DNA of 64,000 bases from Rothia aeria (GCA_002355935.1 AP017895.1:992001-1056000); one strand, 5' to 3'. Shown: positions 40,707 through 51,842, counted from the stretch's first letter. Made by a program: numbers and translations. The notes: a model not told the origin generated them from the sequence alone.

Positions 40707-40796
40707 ATGAAAAAGATTTTTGCACTTACGGCTCTCTGCGTTGCTTCCCCTTTGTCTTATACGGAATATGTCGATGAAAGTCTGCATATTTCGTAG
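40707..40796 (+). CDS. Short 29-residue frame with signal-peptide-like start
   Basis: ATG at 40707 gives MKKIFALTALCVASPLSY followed by eleven residues and a stop. The KK then hydrophobic stretch resembles a secretion signal. It has no visible mature part, no good ribosome site and no family. It may be the remnant of an exported protein at the island edge, or chance. The rest of the gap 40537-40810 shows nothing convincing. Confidence 0.2.
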   Translation: MKKIFALTALCVASPLSYTEYVDESLHIS

Positions 40797-40810
40797 GAAA
40801 GGTAGACAGC

Positions 40811-41888
40811 ATGACAACTGAACATGCGGAGGTAAATAAGGAGACCGATGTCGTACGGCGAGATGCATCTGTTGACATCCTCAAAGGTGTTGCAATTATT
40901 GCGGTTGTCTTTGGGCATGTGTACCGCGGGATGTGGAGCGCTGGCCTTGGTAGCTCTGAGTTGCTGCCCGGGAAGCAGATTATCGACAATAGTGTGTACT
41001 TTTGGCATCTGGTGATCTTTGCGTTTTTGAGCGGAATATTTGTTTCTCGCGGGATTGCGCGGGAGGGAACTAAAAAGTATTTTAAAAGCCGAGCCACATT
41101 ATTTCTTTGGTTGTATATAGTCTGGCAGATAATTCAGGTAGGCATTAAATTTTTGCCTCTGCCAATGTAAATACAAAGGTTTCTCTCGTGGATGCCTTCG
41201 CCTTTTGGAAGCCTGAGGGGCAGCTATGGTTCTTCCCCTGGATTATTATTGCTCTCGCGGTTTCTATTCTCCTAGGTGTCTGGCGTAGGTCGCGTCTGTC
41301 TTGGCTGGGTTTGTTGTTGCTGGCCCTGCTGAGCGTTGCCAGCTGGGGTATGACGGAGGATACGTTGGAACTCAAGGATTGTCGCTTATCTTCTTCTATG
41401 CTCTTGGGATATATCTGGGGTACGAGCGTTTCTCAGCTCTCTTGATGAGTGTCTCTGTCTGGGTCCATGGCGTCATTGCCTTTATTGGTCTCTCGCTGTA
41501 TGTCGTTGGCTTATTTACTCTTCCTGCCATTACCCCAACGGTTCAGTCTGCCCACCCCAGAAGTTTTATGATAATCGCCTCTGGGATTTTGATGACGAGC
41601 CTATCCTCTGTCTCTCTGATATCCCTGGGGTATCTCCTGTCTAAAATTTCTGTGGGTAAAATTTTTGCCTTTATCGGGCGATACTCTCTCGAGATATTCA
41701 TTGCGCACATTGTTTTTGTATCGATCGTTCGCATGGTAATGACTAAGGGCGGCGTATTCTCGATCCCGATATACCTTGTTGCGGGGGTGGTTATCGGTGT
41801 CATACTACCGATTCTTTTAGGAAAGTTCGTCAGCCGATGCGGAATTCCTCTTTTCTCCATACCTCGGTTTTCTAAGGGCGCTAGTTAA
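40811..41888 (+). CDS. Acyltransferase family 3 membrane protein (two apparent frameshifts)
   Basis: Predicted O-acyltransferase. RRDASVDILKGVAIIAVVFGHVYR is the family start, with the catalytic-type GH; YFWHLVIFAFLSGIFVSRG follows. Then LWFFPWIIIALAVSILLGVW and further helices to FAFIGRYSLEIFIAHIVFVSIVRM near the C-terminus. Frame breaks near 41155 and 41375 are single missing bases; repaired length 359. It is AT-richer than rmlCD. It is inserted between the rmlD 3' end and a short repeat of that same end, so it is likely mobile glycan-decoration cargo. Confidence 0.72.
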
Positions 41889-41920
41889 GGGTGAAGATGG
41901 TGCGCACCGGGGCATGTTCT

Positions 41921-42000
41921 GCCAACTCTGCCCTGGATTTTTCAAAACTTATCGCTGCCGGATTCACCCCTCGCGATCACCGCGATGCGCTCGCCGAGTA
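41921..42000 (+). repeat. 80-bp duplicate of the rmlD 3' end
   Basis: Matches 40441-40520 with only three differences in 80 bases (read directly). It begins at GCCAACTCTG and ends at CGCCGAGTA; beyond that the two copies diverge and the original continues to the rmlD stop. The copy has no gene context of its own and brackets the acyltransferase. The near identity means a recent event or gene conversion. Confidence 0.9.
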
Positions 42001-42083
42001 TCTGTCACACATAACATATCCTGCGCTATAAATAGCAAACATGGATATTTATCACATTTACAATCCGTAATTTCTCAGGAACT

Positions 42084-43533
42084 ATGAAAACAAAATATAG
42101 TGAACACTCTTTAAAGAGTTTTGGTAGTATTGTAAAATTGCTATTTCTGTAGTATTTTTGTCACCGTTTATTTTTGACTGCTAAATCTGCCTTGTATCAA
42201 GATTTTCAGGTGTATTACTCTGCTGGTTCCAGCGTAAATCCTTTTATCTCATACGACTATTCGTTGTATGACCAAGACTTAACGGTGGGCACCGTTCGTA
42301 CATACGGGTTGGTGGAATACGTATTCTCTCATTCAGGGCTGCATCTACCATTTACCTATCCCCCTTTGCGGCATTACTCTTTTTACCTATCTCAGCATTT
42401 CCCTATAGTATTGCTGCGTTTATTCACGCATGTGTGTATGGGGCGTGTGCCATAGCTGTGGCTTACCTGGCAGCTTGCATGCTCTCGAAACATGAATGGT
42501 TTACCCGTCGTATTAATATTATGACGCCATGGTGGGTTATGATGATTGCAGCTATTTTTGTAGTGACTTCTGCCTGGCGCGGTGGGACAAACTATGGCCA
42601 GATTAATCCCATAATTTTCTCTTAGTTTTGTGGGATTTTGTGAGACCTGCGCATCGGATACCTCGCGGGTTTTTCGTGGGCATTGCAGCAGGAATAAAAC
42701 TCACCCCGCTTGCTCTGATGCTGGTATTCCTGGCGCGGCGAGAGTGGACGTCCATTCTAACAACGACGCTCACCTTCCTTGGGACAGTTGTTCTTGGGTT
42801 TATTCTTCTGCCTTCACAATCCGTACAGTTCTGGACGAGTGCAATTCAAGATACTTCAAGGGTTGGTCGTGTTCGCGAACTGGGGAATATATCATTCCAA
42901 GGGATTATTTCTACCGTGGTTCCTGAAGGGGTATTGCTTAAAGCATTATATATTCTTGCGGCAGTAGCATTTATTGTTCTGATTTATGTATTTATTAGAT
43001 TGTCAGACAAAATGTATGATGCGTATGTTTCGAACTATATTACTGCCTGTGCGGCCCTGCTTGTATCTGCGTTTATATCACCTATTTCGTGGAGTCACCA
43101 TAGTGTATATATACCGCTTATCATTATCTGTTTTATTGTTTTCGGATTTTCATTGGTTCAAAAAACTTTTGGGAAGCTAGGAGGAGGTATTGCGATAAGC
43201 TTGATCCTGTTAGCAGGATTTACTTTGCTCTTTACCCCGATTGAAATGTCAAAGTTTATTAGTAGAGTCTGGATTCGTCTTAAGATGTTCCCCTTTACAG
43301 ATATTCTCCGAAATTCCTCCACCCTAGATGAGTCGTTTAAAATCGCGGTTGAATCAACCCCAGTCATGTTTGTCACCTATATCCCGTATATTGCGATGGT
43401 CCTTATCTACTGTGTATGGGTATTAGCCTTAGCGCGAAGGAATAAAGATAAGAAAGGACAATCAGGGAATCTAACGTCGCGTTCTTCCCATTTGGGAAAC
43501 GATAAGCTTGCGAAAGACAGCATGGGTGTGTAA
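42084..43533 (+). CDS. GT87-like membrane mannosyltransferase (PimE/DUF2029 type), several apparent frameshifts
   Basis: Multi-span GT-C enzyme using polyprenyl-phosphate sugar. YQDFQVYYSAGSSVNPFISYD is the first-loop Asp motif; PFTYPPFAALLFLPISAF, WRGGTNYGQINPIIF and FVGIAAGIKLTPLALMLVFL are landmarks of DUF2029 proteins, followed by SAFISPISWSHHSVYIPLII. The frame breaks near 42366 and 42620, each one T short. The N-terminus (42084-42180) is messier: MKTKYSEHSLK then a TAG at 42150, with the hydrophobic LLFLVVFLSPFIF in another frame, needing about three more bases. The start is therefore uncertain. Repaired length about 484. Strongly AT-rich, suggesting transfer. Confidence 0.7.
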
Positions 43534-43708
43534 GCGGAAGCCTGCCTCTCAGGGCGGGTATTGCCAGATAACGATCAGTACGTATAATGGTGTGTGGCCA
43601 AGGCGAGGGCAGACTCTGCCGTTATCGACGAGGTGGCGCATGGAATCCCATGATTCGCGCCATTATTCTCTTGGCGCATTACCCATTATGTATAGAGTGG
43701 AGATTACC

Positions 43709-43993
43709 ATGTCAGAAATTAAGATTACCGCTGAGCCCCGCCCCGATTTTGGGAAGGGCTACGCACGCCGCATCCGCGCAGCAGGCAACATTCCCGCCGT
43801 TATCTACGGCAACGGCAAAGAGCCTAAGCACGTGATCCTGCCGGGCCACGAGACCACCCTGGCTGTGCGCAACAAGGATGCCGTTCTGGTGATTGAGGTT
43901 GACGGCGAGCAGTTCAAGACTCGCGTGCAGGATATTCAGCGTCACCCGATCCGCCCCGAGCTGCAGCACATCGACCTGCTGTTTGTGGACTAA
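43709..43993 (+). CDS. rplY: 50S ribosomal protein bL25, short form
   Basis: Binds 5S rRNA. MSEIKITAEPRPDFGKGYARR, AGNIPAVIYGNGKEPKHV, LPGHETTLAVRN and RHPIRPELQHIDLLFV are bL25 landmarks. The ATG at 43709 follows GTGGAG; the open frame extends to 43508 without support. It stops after about 94 residues, lacking the C-terminal CTC/TL5 domain that many actinobacterial bL25 proteins have; no continuation is seen downstream in other frames. Followed by pth as in the conserved prs-rplY-pth order. Confidence 0.92.
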   Translation: MSEIKITAEPRPDFGKGYARRIRAAGNIPAVIYGNGKEPKHVILPGHETTLAVRNKDAVLVIEVDGEQFKTRVQDIQRHPIRPELQHIDLLFVD

Positions 43994-44143
43994 TCCAATA
44001 GGCGGCAGATAACCGTATTGGGCGCGACCCGCACACGAACCTACCGGGCTCGGTGCGGGTCGCACCGTATCTGCCGGAACATTTCACACCCACAAGGGGC
44101 TGATTTGTCACTACTCACACGATTCTTGAAGGGGCGGGCTGAT

Positions 44144-44723
44144 ATGTCTGATGCGTGGCTCATCGTTGGTTTGGGAAACCCCGGCCCGCAGTACGCTAAA
44201 ACACGCCACAATATTGGGCAGATGGTGCTTGACGAGCTGGCGCGTGAGGTAGGCGGAACCTTCAAAAACATCCTAAAGCATCCGCTGTCGTGGCTACGGG
44301 CCGTCTTGGTATGGGCGGGCCCAAGGTTGTGCTCATGAAATCGCTCGGGTACATGAACGTTTCGGGCGGTCCTGTCTCAGCGGTCGCAAAGTTCTACGGG
44401 ATTGAGCCCGACCATGTGGTGGTGGTGCATGACGAGCTGGACATCCCTTTGACACCATCAAACTTAAACGCGGTGGAGGAGAAGGCGGGCACAACGGCCT
44501 GCGTGACATTACTAAAGCGTTCGGCACTAAAGAGTACTACCGTGTGCGTGCTGGTATTGGCCGCCCGCCCGGTCGCATGAACACCGCAGATTTTGTGCTC
44601 AAACCGTTCTCCACGGCCGAGGCGAAAAACCTGCCTTTCCTGATCTCTAATGCGGCGGATGCGGTGCGTATGCTCGTTGAGAAAGGCCTAGTTGCGGCTC
44701 AGCAGCACTACCACTCCGCCTAG
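44144..44723 (+). CDS. pth: Peptidyl-tRNA hydrolase Pth (two apparent frameshifts)
   Basis: Releases tRNA from aborted peptidyl-tRNA. [21 protein letters not shown] (Asn and catalytic His), [25 protein letters not shown] and [13 protein letters not shown] are the conserved blocks. The frame breaks near 44269 (A run) and 44451 (T run); adding one base at each gives 193 residues, the normal length. The ATG at 44144 follows GAAGGGGCGG. The gene is essential, so real double frameshifts are unlikely. Confidence 0.93.
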
Positions 44724-46225
<1,502 letters not shown>

Positions 46226-46282
46226 CCGCGCCGAACGCGCACCGTATCTACCTCTACACACTGCCGCAGAAATGGATGGATT

Positions 46283-46756
46283 ATGTCTTTAGAATCGTTG
46301 TACCAAGAAATTATCCTGGAGCACTCCAAACAGCGTTCGGGTGAGCACCTCGTGGAGGTCCCTAACGGGCGTTGCAGCGCCGATAACCATCAGTACAACC
46401 CCACCTGTGGGGACGAGATTAACCTGCGCCTGGTGCTTGCCCAGGAGCCTCAAGACGGCGAGCAGGTGATCGAGTCAGTCTCATGGGAAGGTGATGGCTG
46501 CTCTATCTCAATGGCTGCGGCGTCGGTGCTTTCAGAGATGGCGCCGGGCATGACTGTGGGGGAACTGCAGCACCACGTGGATGCGTTCCGCCAGATGCTG
46601 CGTTCACGCGGTCAGATCACCCTGGATGAAGAAGAGTACGGCGATATGGCGGCATTCTCGGGGGTCTCAAAATTCATGGCCCGCGTCAAATGCGCAATGC
46701 TCTCCTGGGTTGCCGCCGAAGAAGCAGCCCGGGAGGCTGCAGGAAAACACGCGTAG
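46283..46756 (+). CDS. sufU: SufU-type Fe-S cluster assembly sulfurtransferase
   Basis: 157 residues, intact. Cys ligands are at NPTCGDEINL, EGDGCSISMA and VKCAML, the three-Cys zinc/sulfur-relay pattern of SufU, with the SufU-type insertion between the second and third Cys. It accepts sulfur from SufS. It ends the pth-sufS-sufU unit; the rest of the suf operon is not in the window. Confidence 0.94.
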   Translation: MSLESLYQEIILEHSKQRSGEHLVEVPNGRCSADNHQYNPTCGDEINLRLVLAQEPQDGEQVIESVSWEGDGCSISMAAASVLSEMAPGMTVGELQHHVDAFRQMLRSRGQITLDEEEYGDMAAFSGVSKFMARVKCAMLSWVAAEEAAREAAGKHA

Positions 46757-46901
46757 TACGTTCTGGCGATGCCAACTGGTCAGCGGGGAATTTCTACCCC
46801 GCTGTATCAGTGGTGTATCTCTTGGGCACATACCAAACTGTTGCTTATGCTTTGGCGGTTTCATACCCGGACGATAGGAGCAGTACGGCAATCGAAGGTG
46901 C

Positions 46902-47336
46902 CTACTCGTTGAATAAATTCCACGCGTGGGGTGAGGGATCGTCGTAGAACATAAAATGATCTAATTCTTCCACCTCTATATTTTGGCAAAATAAACTGGT
47001 GTACATAATTTCAAAAAACTCTTTATAGGTGATTTTACTGTTGGGGGTTGGAAAAATACTTCCGCTATAAAAATTTAGTAAATCTTCCAACTGCGTCTCA
47101 CTGCAGTTCGTAGTACAGTACAGAAAACTTAGCCGTATCTTATGCTGGTTTTCTGGTGAATAGTGCAATAGCTCAGGCCGTAGCAGGTCTTCGAGAATGA
47201 TATTTCTGTCTTTCTCCGTGGATATATCCAAGTCAGCATACTGAGTTGTGGGTGTACCCGCGCATTCTAGAATTTCCCCGTCAAGTATAGTGAGTATATT
47301 AAGCGCGTAGAAGGTATTTATACGATTCTTTTTCAT
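46902..47336 (-). CDS. Unrecognised 144-residue acidic protein
   Basis: Intact frame, MKKNRINTFYALNILTILDG start, no family recognised. Rich in Glu, Asp, Asn, Ile and Tyr; C-terminus IEVEELDHFMFYDDPSPHAW. No membrane segment or signal peptide. Its AT-rich base use contrasts with sufU on one side and the cytidylyltransferase on the other, suggesting a recently gained gene. No partner gene is evident. Its upstream region carries the T7G8 tract. Confidence 0.5.
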   Translation of the reverse strand: MKKNRINTFYALNILTILDGEILECAGTPTTQYADLDISTEKDRNIILEDLLRPELLHYSPENQHKIRLSFLYCTTNCSETQLEDLLNFYSGSIFPTPNSKITYKEFFEIMYTSLFCQNIEVEELDHFMFYDDPSPHAWNLFNE

Positions 47337-47808
47337 TGTAGAAGTCCTAGGTGCATAAACTGCTCATGGGTAAATGGTGATTATCCGAGAAAACTTTTAA
47401 GGTGCCGCTTTTTTTGGGGGGGGTAGTTTAAGGATTTTTGGAAAATTCTCACGCATATAGTATGCCGATTGCATATCGAAGTTATTCACACTATCCCCTT
47501 CATTATTACCATAATTCTTAGTTTTTATGAGGCGAGTCGGCAAAAGATTACCCTAACTTCCTGCTGCTTGTGCTGTGACTGCTGACTAACAGAGGCCAAT
47601 GAAGAGCGGGTATCCTCCCGGGGTGATTGGCGCGACCTTCACGATAAGCCTGCCGCGGAACTGAGCGGTGCTAGAATTAGGCTGGTGCCTGCAGATCACG
47701 GCTTTTCCCTCCCTAAATGCCCCTTGTTTTCATCCAAGAAACAGGGAACGGACAAGCGCTAGAGGTGCCACCAAAAATTTCATTATTCAGTCACCCACGA
47801 GAGAACCC
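47337..47808. promoter_or_regulatory. Long intergenic region with T7G8 tract
   Basis: No gene seen. T7 at 47409-47415 and G8 at 47416-47423 form the longest homopolymer pair noticed in the window, about 75 bases upstream of the minus-strand gene at 46902-47336. Such tracts can slip and vary expression. A TAGAAT at 47672-47677 is a possible -10 for the cytidylyltransferase on the plus strand. Confidence 0.35.
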
Positions 47809-48330
47809 ATGACCATCGGATACGCCGCCGGCGCCTACGACCTTTTCCACGTCGGCCACCTGAACATCCTGCGCCAAGCAAAAGCGAACTGCGACCACCT
47901 CATCGCCGGGGTGGTTCACGACGACGTGCTGGAACAAACCAAAGGCCGCCGACCCGTCATCCCGATTGAAGAACGCGCCGAAATCGTCAGCCACATTAGC
48001 TACGTGGACGAGGTGCATATTGAGACTAACCCGGATAAACTACATACCTGGTCTCAGAAGCCCTTTGACGTGTTCTTCAAAGGCGACGACTGGAAAGGCA
48101 CCGAAAAAGGCATAGCCTTAGAAAACCGCTTCGCCGAAGTGGGGGTGCGTGTACACTACTTCCCGTACACCGAGCACACCTCAAGCACCAAGCTTCGTAA
48201 AGTTGTAGACCTGTTGGAGGCAGAACACGACGCAATCGAAGCTCTCGGGCGCATTATGCGCCTGCTGGATGATGAACAGCAGCACGGGGCCAGCATCAAA
48301 AGGGGTCTCATCGCTCAGGAGAACGACTAG
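47809..48330 (+). CDS. Glycerol-3-phosphate-cytidylyltransferase-like (TagD family) nucleotidyltransferase
   Basis: About 173 residues. AGAYDLFHVGHLNILRQAK carries the HxGH motif, GRRPVIPIEERAEIVSHI and FFKGDDWKGTEKG are TagD-like, and SSTKLRK stands where ISTTxxxxR is usual. The family couples CTP (or ATP) to an alcohol phosphate. The ATG at 47809 is chosen because homology starts there. The product could feed the CDP-alcohol phosphotransferase at 55654-56432, but this is inference. A strong terminator follows. Confidence 0.8.
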   Translation: MTIGYAAGAYDLFHVGHLNILRQAKANCDHLIAGVVHDDVLEQTKGRRPVIPIEERAEIVSHISYVDEVHIETNPDKLHTWSQKPFDVFFKGDDWKGTEKGIALENRFAEVGVRVHYFPYTEHTSSTKLRKVVDLLEAEHDAIEALGRIMRLLDDEQQHGASIKRGLIAQEND

Positions 48331-48375
48331 CCGTCCAAAGCTCTCACCTGCTGGGGGAGGGCTTCTCTAAAAACT

Positions 48376-48416
48376 AAGCGGCAGGTGCACCACGCAAGGG
48401 GTGCACCTGCCGCTTT
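48376..48416. terminator. Strong hairpin terminator
   Basis: AAGCGGCAGGTGCACC pairs with GGTGCACCTGCCGCTT over a seven-base loop, flanked by A and T residues. It lies between the convergent cytidylyltransferase and DUF2505 genes. Confidence 0.85.
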
Positions 48417-48481
48417 ACGGTGCTACACGGGGTAAGCCGATGTGGGGCGGTAACCGCCCGAACACCGTCGTAGAACTAGCG

Positions 48482-48979
48482 TTACTGCTGTGCGGTCCAC
48501 TTCTCAGCCGAGGTGCCCAGCACCTTCAGTACGCGGCCAACCTGCGGCTCAGCGGAGGCAGCAATCTTCTTGCCCACCAGCGGGATCGAGCAGGAAACCT
48601 CGCCGTTCACATCCACACGGGTCTGCTCGCCCTGGGATACCAGTGCCTGCGAAGCCTTAGCGTTCACCGGCATGCCGTTCACCTTCACCTCGGTATCCAC
48701 GGTACGGGAACCATCAGCGGCGGGGGCGCTTACGCGGTCAACCTGAGTCATATTAACGCCATTGGACACAAATTTACGGGCAATATCGGGCACACGGTCC
48801 GAGGGGATGGTGCGCACAGTAGTTGCGGTGAACTCACCGGAAGCGTCGCCCTCAAGGGAGAAGCTTTCAAACTCAACGCCGACCTCAGAGCACACGAATC
48901 GCGCAAAGTCCTCGCTCGCGTAAGCGGTAGCGATCTGCTCAACGGTCACGTTAACTACGGTGGATTCCTGAACTGACAT
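48482..48979 (-). CDS. DUF2505-family protein
   Basis: 165 residues from the ATG at 48979, which follows GGAAAGGAAAA. Conserved actinobacterial family of SRPBCC-like ligand-binding fold with unknown role. TVEQIATAYASEDFARFV near the start, TTVRTIPSDRVPDIARKFV in the middle and CSIPLVGKKIAASAEPQVG near the end fit the family. No signal peptide. Monocistronic by its position. Confidence 0.75.
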   Translation of the reverse strand: MSVQESTVVNVTVEQIATAYASEDFARFVCSEVGVEFESFSLEGDASGEFTATTVRTIPSDRVPDIARKFVSNGVNMTQVDRVSAPAADGSRTVDTEVKVNGMPVNAKASQALVSQGEQTRVDVNGEVSCSIPLVGKKIAASAEPQVGRVLKVLGTSAEKWTAQQ

Positions 48980-49178
48980 AGTTTTCCTTTCCAACAGTGC
49001 GCGGGTTATCCCAAGACGCACAAACCATATACAAGGCTACCGCGCCTCGGAAGTCAAAAGAGACCGGCGGCGGTAAAAATAGCTGAGAATATCCTGTGAG
49101 CTTCGTAGGCTATAAATTTAGAATACTGCTTATTTTGGGCACGGCAAACCAGGGCGGTGTGAACTTAAAAACACAATC

Positions 49179-49889
49179 CTAAGCATTAGGAGTTAAAGAG
49201 CTAATCCGAGCCATTTCACGTTTACCCAAAAAATGCGCCCGGGCAGCATTTTTAAAACGAGTCACATAACCCTCGGTGCGGTGCGAACGACCCGTAAGAA
49301 GGTCATGAAGAGCCTCAGAAAGCTGCTCAGCTGAGACCTCAGGGGCAGCAACATACGGTTCAGCAGAACGGAACAGAGAAGGATTAGCCAACGCCAAATT
49401 AAGCTTATCGAACAGCTCCGCGCGGCTATTGACCACCACCGCGTGGCCACGTTTTTCCATCAGATCAGCAAAGGGAACCTGGTGGTTATCGACCACCTCA
49501 TCAAACTCCGCGCGGCGTGGTACCACCAGCGGAATAGCACCGGTACGGCGTGCATCCTGAATCGAACCGGGGCCGCCCTGAACAACCACCACAGAGGCCG
49601 TAGCATAGTAGCCCATGAGATCCCCAGCAGGCATGAGCCTTACATTCTCGCCACGCTCAATAGGTGCGGTATGGCCGTGCTGCACCAGGCAGCTAAGATG
49701 CGGGTTCTCCTTAAGATACGCATCAACCCAACGCAGAAGCCTATCAAACCTGTGGTAATCAGTACCTAAAGAGATGACAAGGTCATATGTTTTAGTGGGA
49801 ATATTAACCGGATCTGTATTAGGTGTGAGAACGGGCACGCCAGAATTAGCGTCGCTGACGCTAACATCCGGGAAATTGTGAATAGACAT
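49179..49889 (-). CDS. PssE/Alg13-like glycosyltransferase catalytic subunit
   Basis: 236 residues. DLVISLGTDYHRFDRLLRWVD, SCLVQHGHTA, VVVQGGPGSIQDARRTGAIP and LVVPRRAEFDEVVDNHQ match the glycosyltransferase family 28 C-terminal (Alg13) domain, which binds the UDP-sugar. Alg13-like proteins need an Alg14-like membrane anchor; the gene at 50096-50569 supplies it. The ATG at 49889 follows GAGAGGAA. The ~200-base gap to the PssD gene shows no gene. Confidence 0.78.
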   Translation of the reverse strand: MSIHNFPDVSVSDANSGVPVLTPNTDPVNIPTKTYDLVISLGTDYHRFDRLLRWVDAYLKENPHLSCLVQHGHTAPIERGENVRLMPAGDLMGYYATASVVVVQGGPGSIQDARRTGAIPLVVPRRAEFDEVVDNHQVPFADLMEKRGHAVVVNSRAELFDKLNLALANPSLFRSAEPYVAAPEVSAEQLSEALHDLLTGRSHRTEGYVTRFKNAARAHFLGKREMARISSLTPNA

Positions 49890-50095
49890 AGCCTATTCCT
49901 CTCTATGCTTTTATCGGTGAGGGTACTCAGCAAGCACATCCGGAAAATGCGCCGGTTTAGCCGAGGCGGAAAATAAAACCGGGTGAGGCAAGTACCCCAC
50001 AGCTACGGTATATGTGTAGCGTCCTTTAAATATACCCCTAAAAAGGAACGAGGACGCGGATTAGCGGCGGCTCAACGTGTGAGACGCGCCAACCC

Positions 50096-50569
50096 CTAAA
50101 AGATCGGGTGAATCACCCGTGAATCGGGGAAATTCTTCTGCTGCTCATCGCTTTGAACATTGAAATCATCCGCGAGCACGTACAGCATTTTTCCCGTCAT
50201 CGTCGGCAGGGTGGGGCGGTCGTAGCACTCAATGTAGAGGGTCTTAGCCCGGAAGAGCTTAGCCGCCACAAAGAACGGAACCGCCACCCCCGCCCCGGCA
50301 GAGACCACCACATCGGGCCTCTCCCGGGGGAAAATCTTGAACGCCAAAAACAGGTTACGGATGGCATTCTTCACGTTGCGGGTGGTGGGGTAGTAGGCCC
50401 AGTACACCTTCTCCTCCGCCAGCGCAGACTCAACATCGGGCTGCTTAAAACTTACCCACACACGCTCATAGTTCTGCCACGCATCAAACGTGGCCGTCAG
50501 ATGCTTCAGATGCCCACCGCTGCTGGAAACAAGCAGCAGCTTCGAGGGCTTCTTACGCAGTCGCTCCAT
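50096..50569 (-). CDS. PssD/Alg14-like glycosyltransferase anchor subunit
   Basis: 157 residues. KLLLVSSSGGHLKHLTATF is the Alg14 N-terminal signature; PDVVVSAGAGVAVPFFVAAKLF, TLYIECYDRPTLPTMTGK and VLADDFNVQSDEQQKNFP follow. Acts with the Alg13-like protein to add the second sugar to a lipid carrier in exopolysaccharide synthesis. The ATG at 50569 with GGAGAAGG is preferred over the TTG at 50572. It overlaps the Wzz gene stop. Confidence 0.8.
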   Translation of the reverse strand: MERLRKKPSKLLLVSSSGGHLKHLTATFDAWQNYERVWVSFKQPDVESALAEEKVYWAYYPTTRNVKNAIRNLFLAFKIFPRERPDVVVSAGAGVAVPFFVAAKLFRAKTLYIECYDRPTLPTMTGKMLYVLADDFNVQSDEQQKNFPDSRVIHPIF

Positions 50570-51842
50570 CAACCTTCTCCTTCTCAGGGTCGGTGTCCAT
50601 AAAGATCGCGATACTCACGGTGTTTTCCAGGGTCCGCAGGTGCGAGAACAGCTCACGAACCTGTGCCCGGGAGCTCAGCTCACCCACCGGCACTAAGCAC
50701 ACGCGGCATGCTTCGGATAAACGCAGCAAAGTAGACAGGGGCGCCTCATCGGCCAAGTTAATGACCATCGGAATCTCATTACTCTCAATAACCTGCTCGG
50801 GCGAGTAATGCTCAAGCACCTTGCTCAAAGCCGGGTAGTCCGTAAAGTACGCCTTACCGCTGGGGATAGTACGGTATAGCTGCCGGTGCAGCTGATCCGC
50901 CAACGCAGGAGAATCCGAGACAATCACAATGCCCGAAATATTAGAAGCCCGCAGGTTGCCGTCAGGCGAGCCGATACGGCGCATCAGCAGCAGCGTATCC
51001 TCATCAGAGGACCGCGGGCGCACCGTCTGCACCGGAATCCCCAGATCCTTCAAACGATCTGAGTACCCCACAGTACGCATCATACGGTCGTACACGTACG
51101 CGATGAGTACGCCCAGCAGCAGACCCGTACCCACACCCGCCAAGGCAGTCTTCCTGTGCCCCAGCCCGGTGGCTTTCTTCGGCGGCTGAGCCTCAGTCAG
51201 CACACGCCCGCCGACCGTGGAGGTCAGCTGGATCTGGTTACGACGCTCCCGCATCTGCGAAATTTTCGCAGAGTTCGCGTTTCCGTTATTATTCTTATCC
51301 TCATCTTCAAGCTGCTTAATCTGAGCGTCAAGCTTCTTCACGCTATCGGTGATGGTTTCCTTCAGGTTATTCTGACGAACCTCCAGGTAGGCCTTGGCGA
51401 TAGCATTCGCGTACTGCGCGGAACGCTTAGCGTTGGAATCGCTCACCTCAATGTCAAGCACCGCAGTCTGCGAGGTGGGAACCACCTTAGTTGAGTTCAT
51501 CAGCTTGTCGGTAAGCTTGGAGTCATTATCAACGCCCTCAGAGCGCAGATTATCTGCGGCCTTATCAGCCACCTCACGCGACCCAGCCGCGCGGGACTCG
51601 GTAGAGATATCCACCTTCAGAGAATTTGCGTTACCACCAGCAGCGGGATCGGTCACCAGCGGGTTCACCAGCACGCTCGACTTAGCGGTGTACTTAGGCG
51701 GAGCGAGGAAGCTAAACGCCACCGCTATGAGAGTGCAGACCACAATGGTGATAATCACAATCATCTTGTGGCGCCACACCCGGTGTAGCTGCTCCCGCAG
51801 GGACACCGCGGGGGCGTCCGTAGTTGCGGACAGTTTACTCAT
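50553..51842 (-). CDS. Wzz-like chain-length determinant
   Basis: 429 residues. A first membrane segment (MIVIITIVVCTLIAVAFSFL, about 33-52) precedes PPKYTAKSSVLVNPL, and a coiled region runs through LKETITDSVKKLDAQIKQL. A second membrane segment (ALAGVGTGLLLGVLIAYVYD) is followed by about 150 cytoplasmic residues without a Walker motif, so no kinase. The ATG at 51842 has GGGAGAG upstream. In the given sequence it is fused in frame to the Wzx gene, but this is probably a missing-G artefact. Confidence 0.8.
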   Translation of the reverse strand: MSKLSATTDAPAVSLREQLHRVWRHKMIVIITIVVCTLIAVAFSFLAPPKYTAKSSVLVNPLVTDPAAGGNANSLKVDISTESRAAGSREVADKAADNLRSEGVDNDSKLTDKLMNSTKVVPTSQTAVLDIEVSDSNAKRSAQYANAIAKAYLEVRQNNLKETITDSVKKLDAQIKQLEDEDKNNNGNANSAKISQMRERRNQIQLTSTVGGRVLTEAQPPKKATGLGHRKTALAGVGTGLLLGVLIAYVYDRMMRTVGYSDRLKDLGIPVQTVRPRSSDEDTLLLMRRIGSPDGNLRASNISGIVIVSDSPALADQLHRQLYRTIPSGKAYFTDYPALSKVLEHYSPEQVIESNEIPMVINLADEAPLSTLLRLSEACRVCLVPVGELSSRAQVRELFSHLRTLENTVSIAIFMDTDPEKEKVDGATA

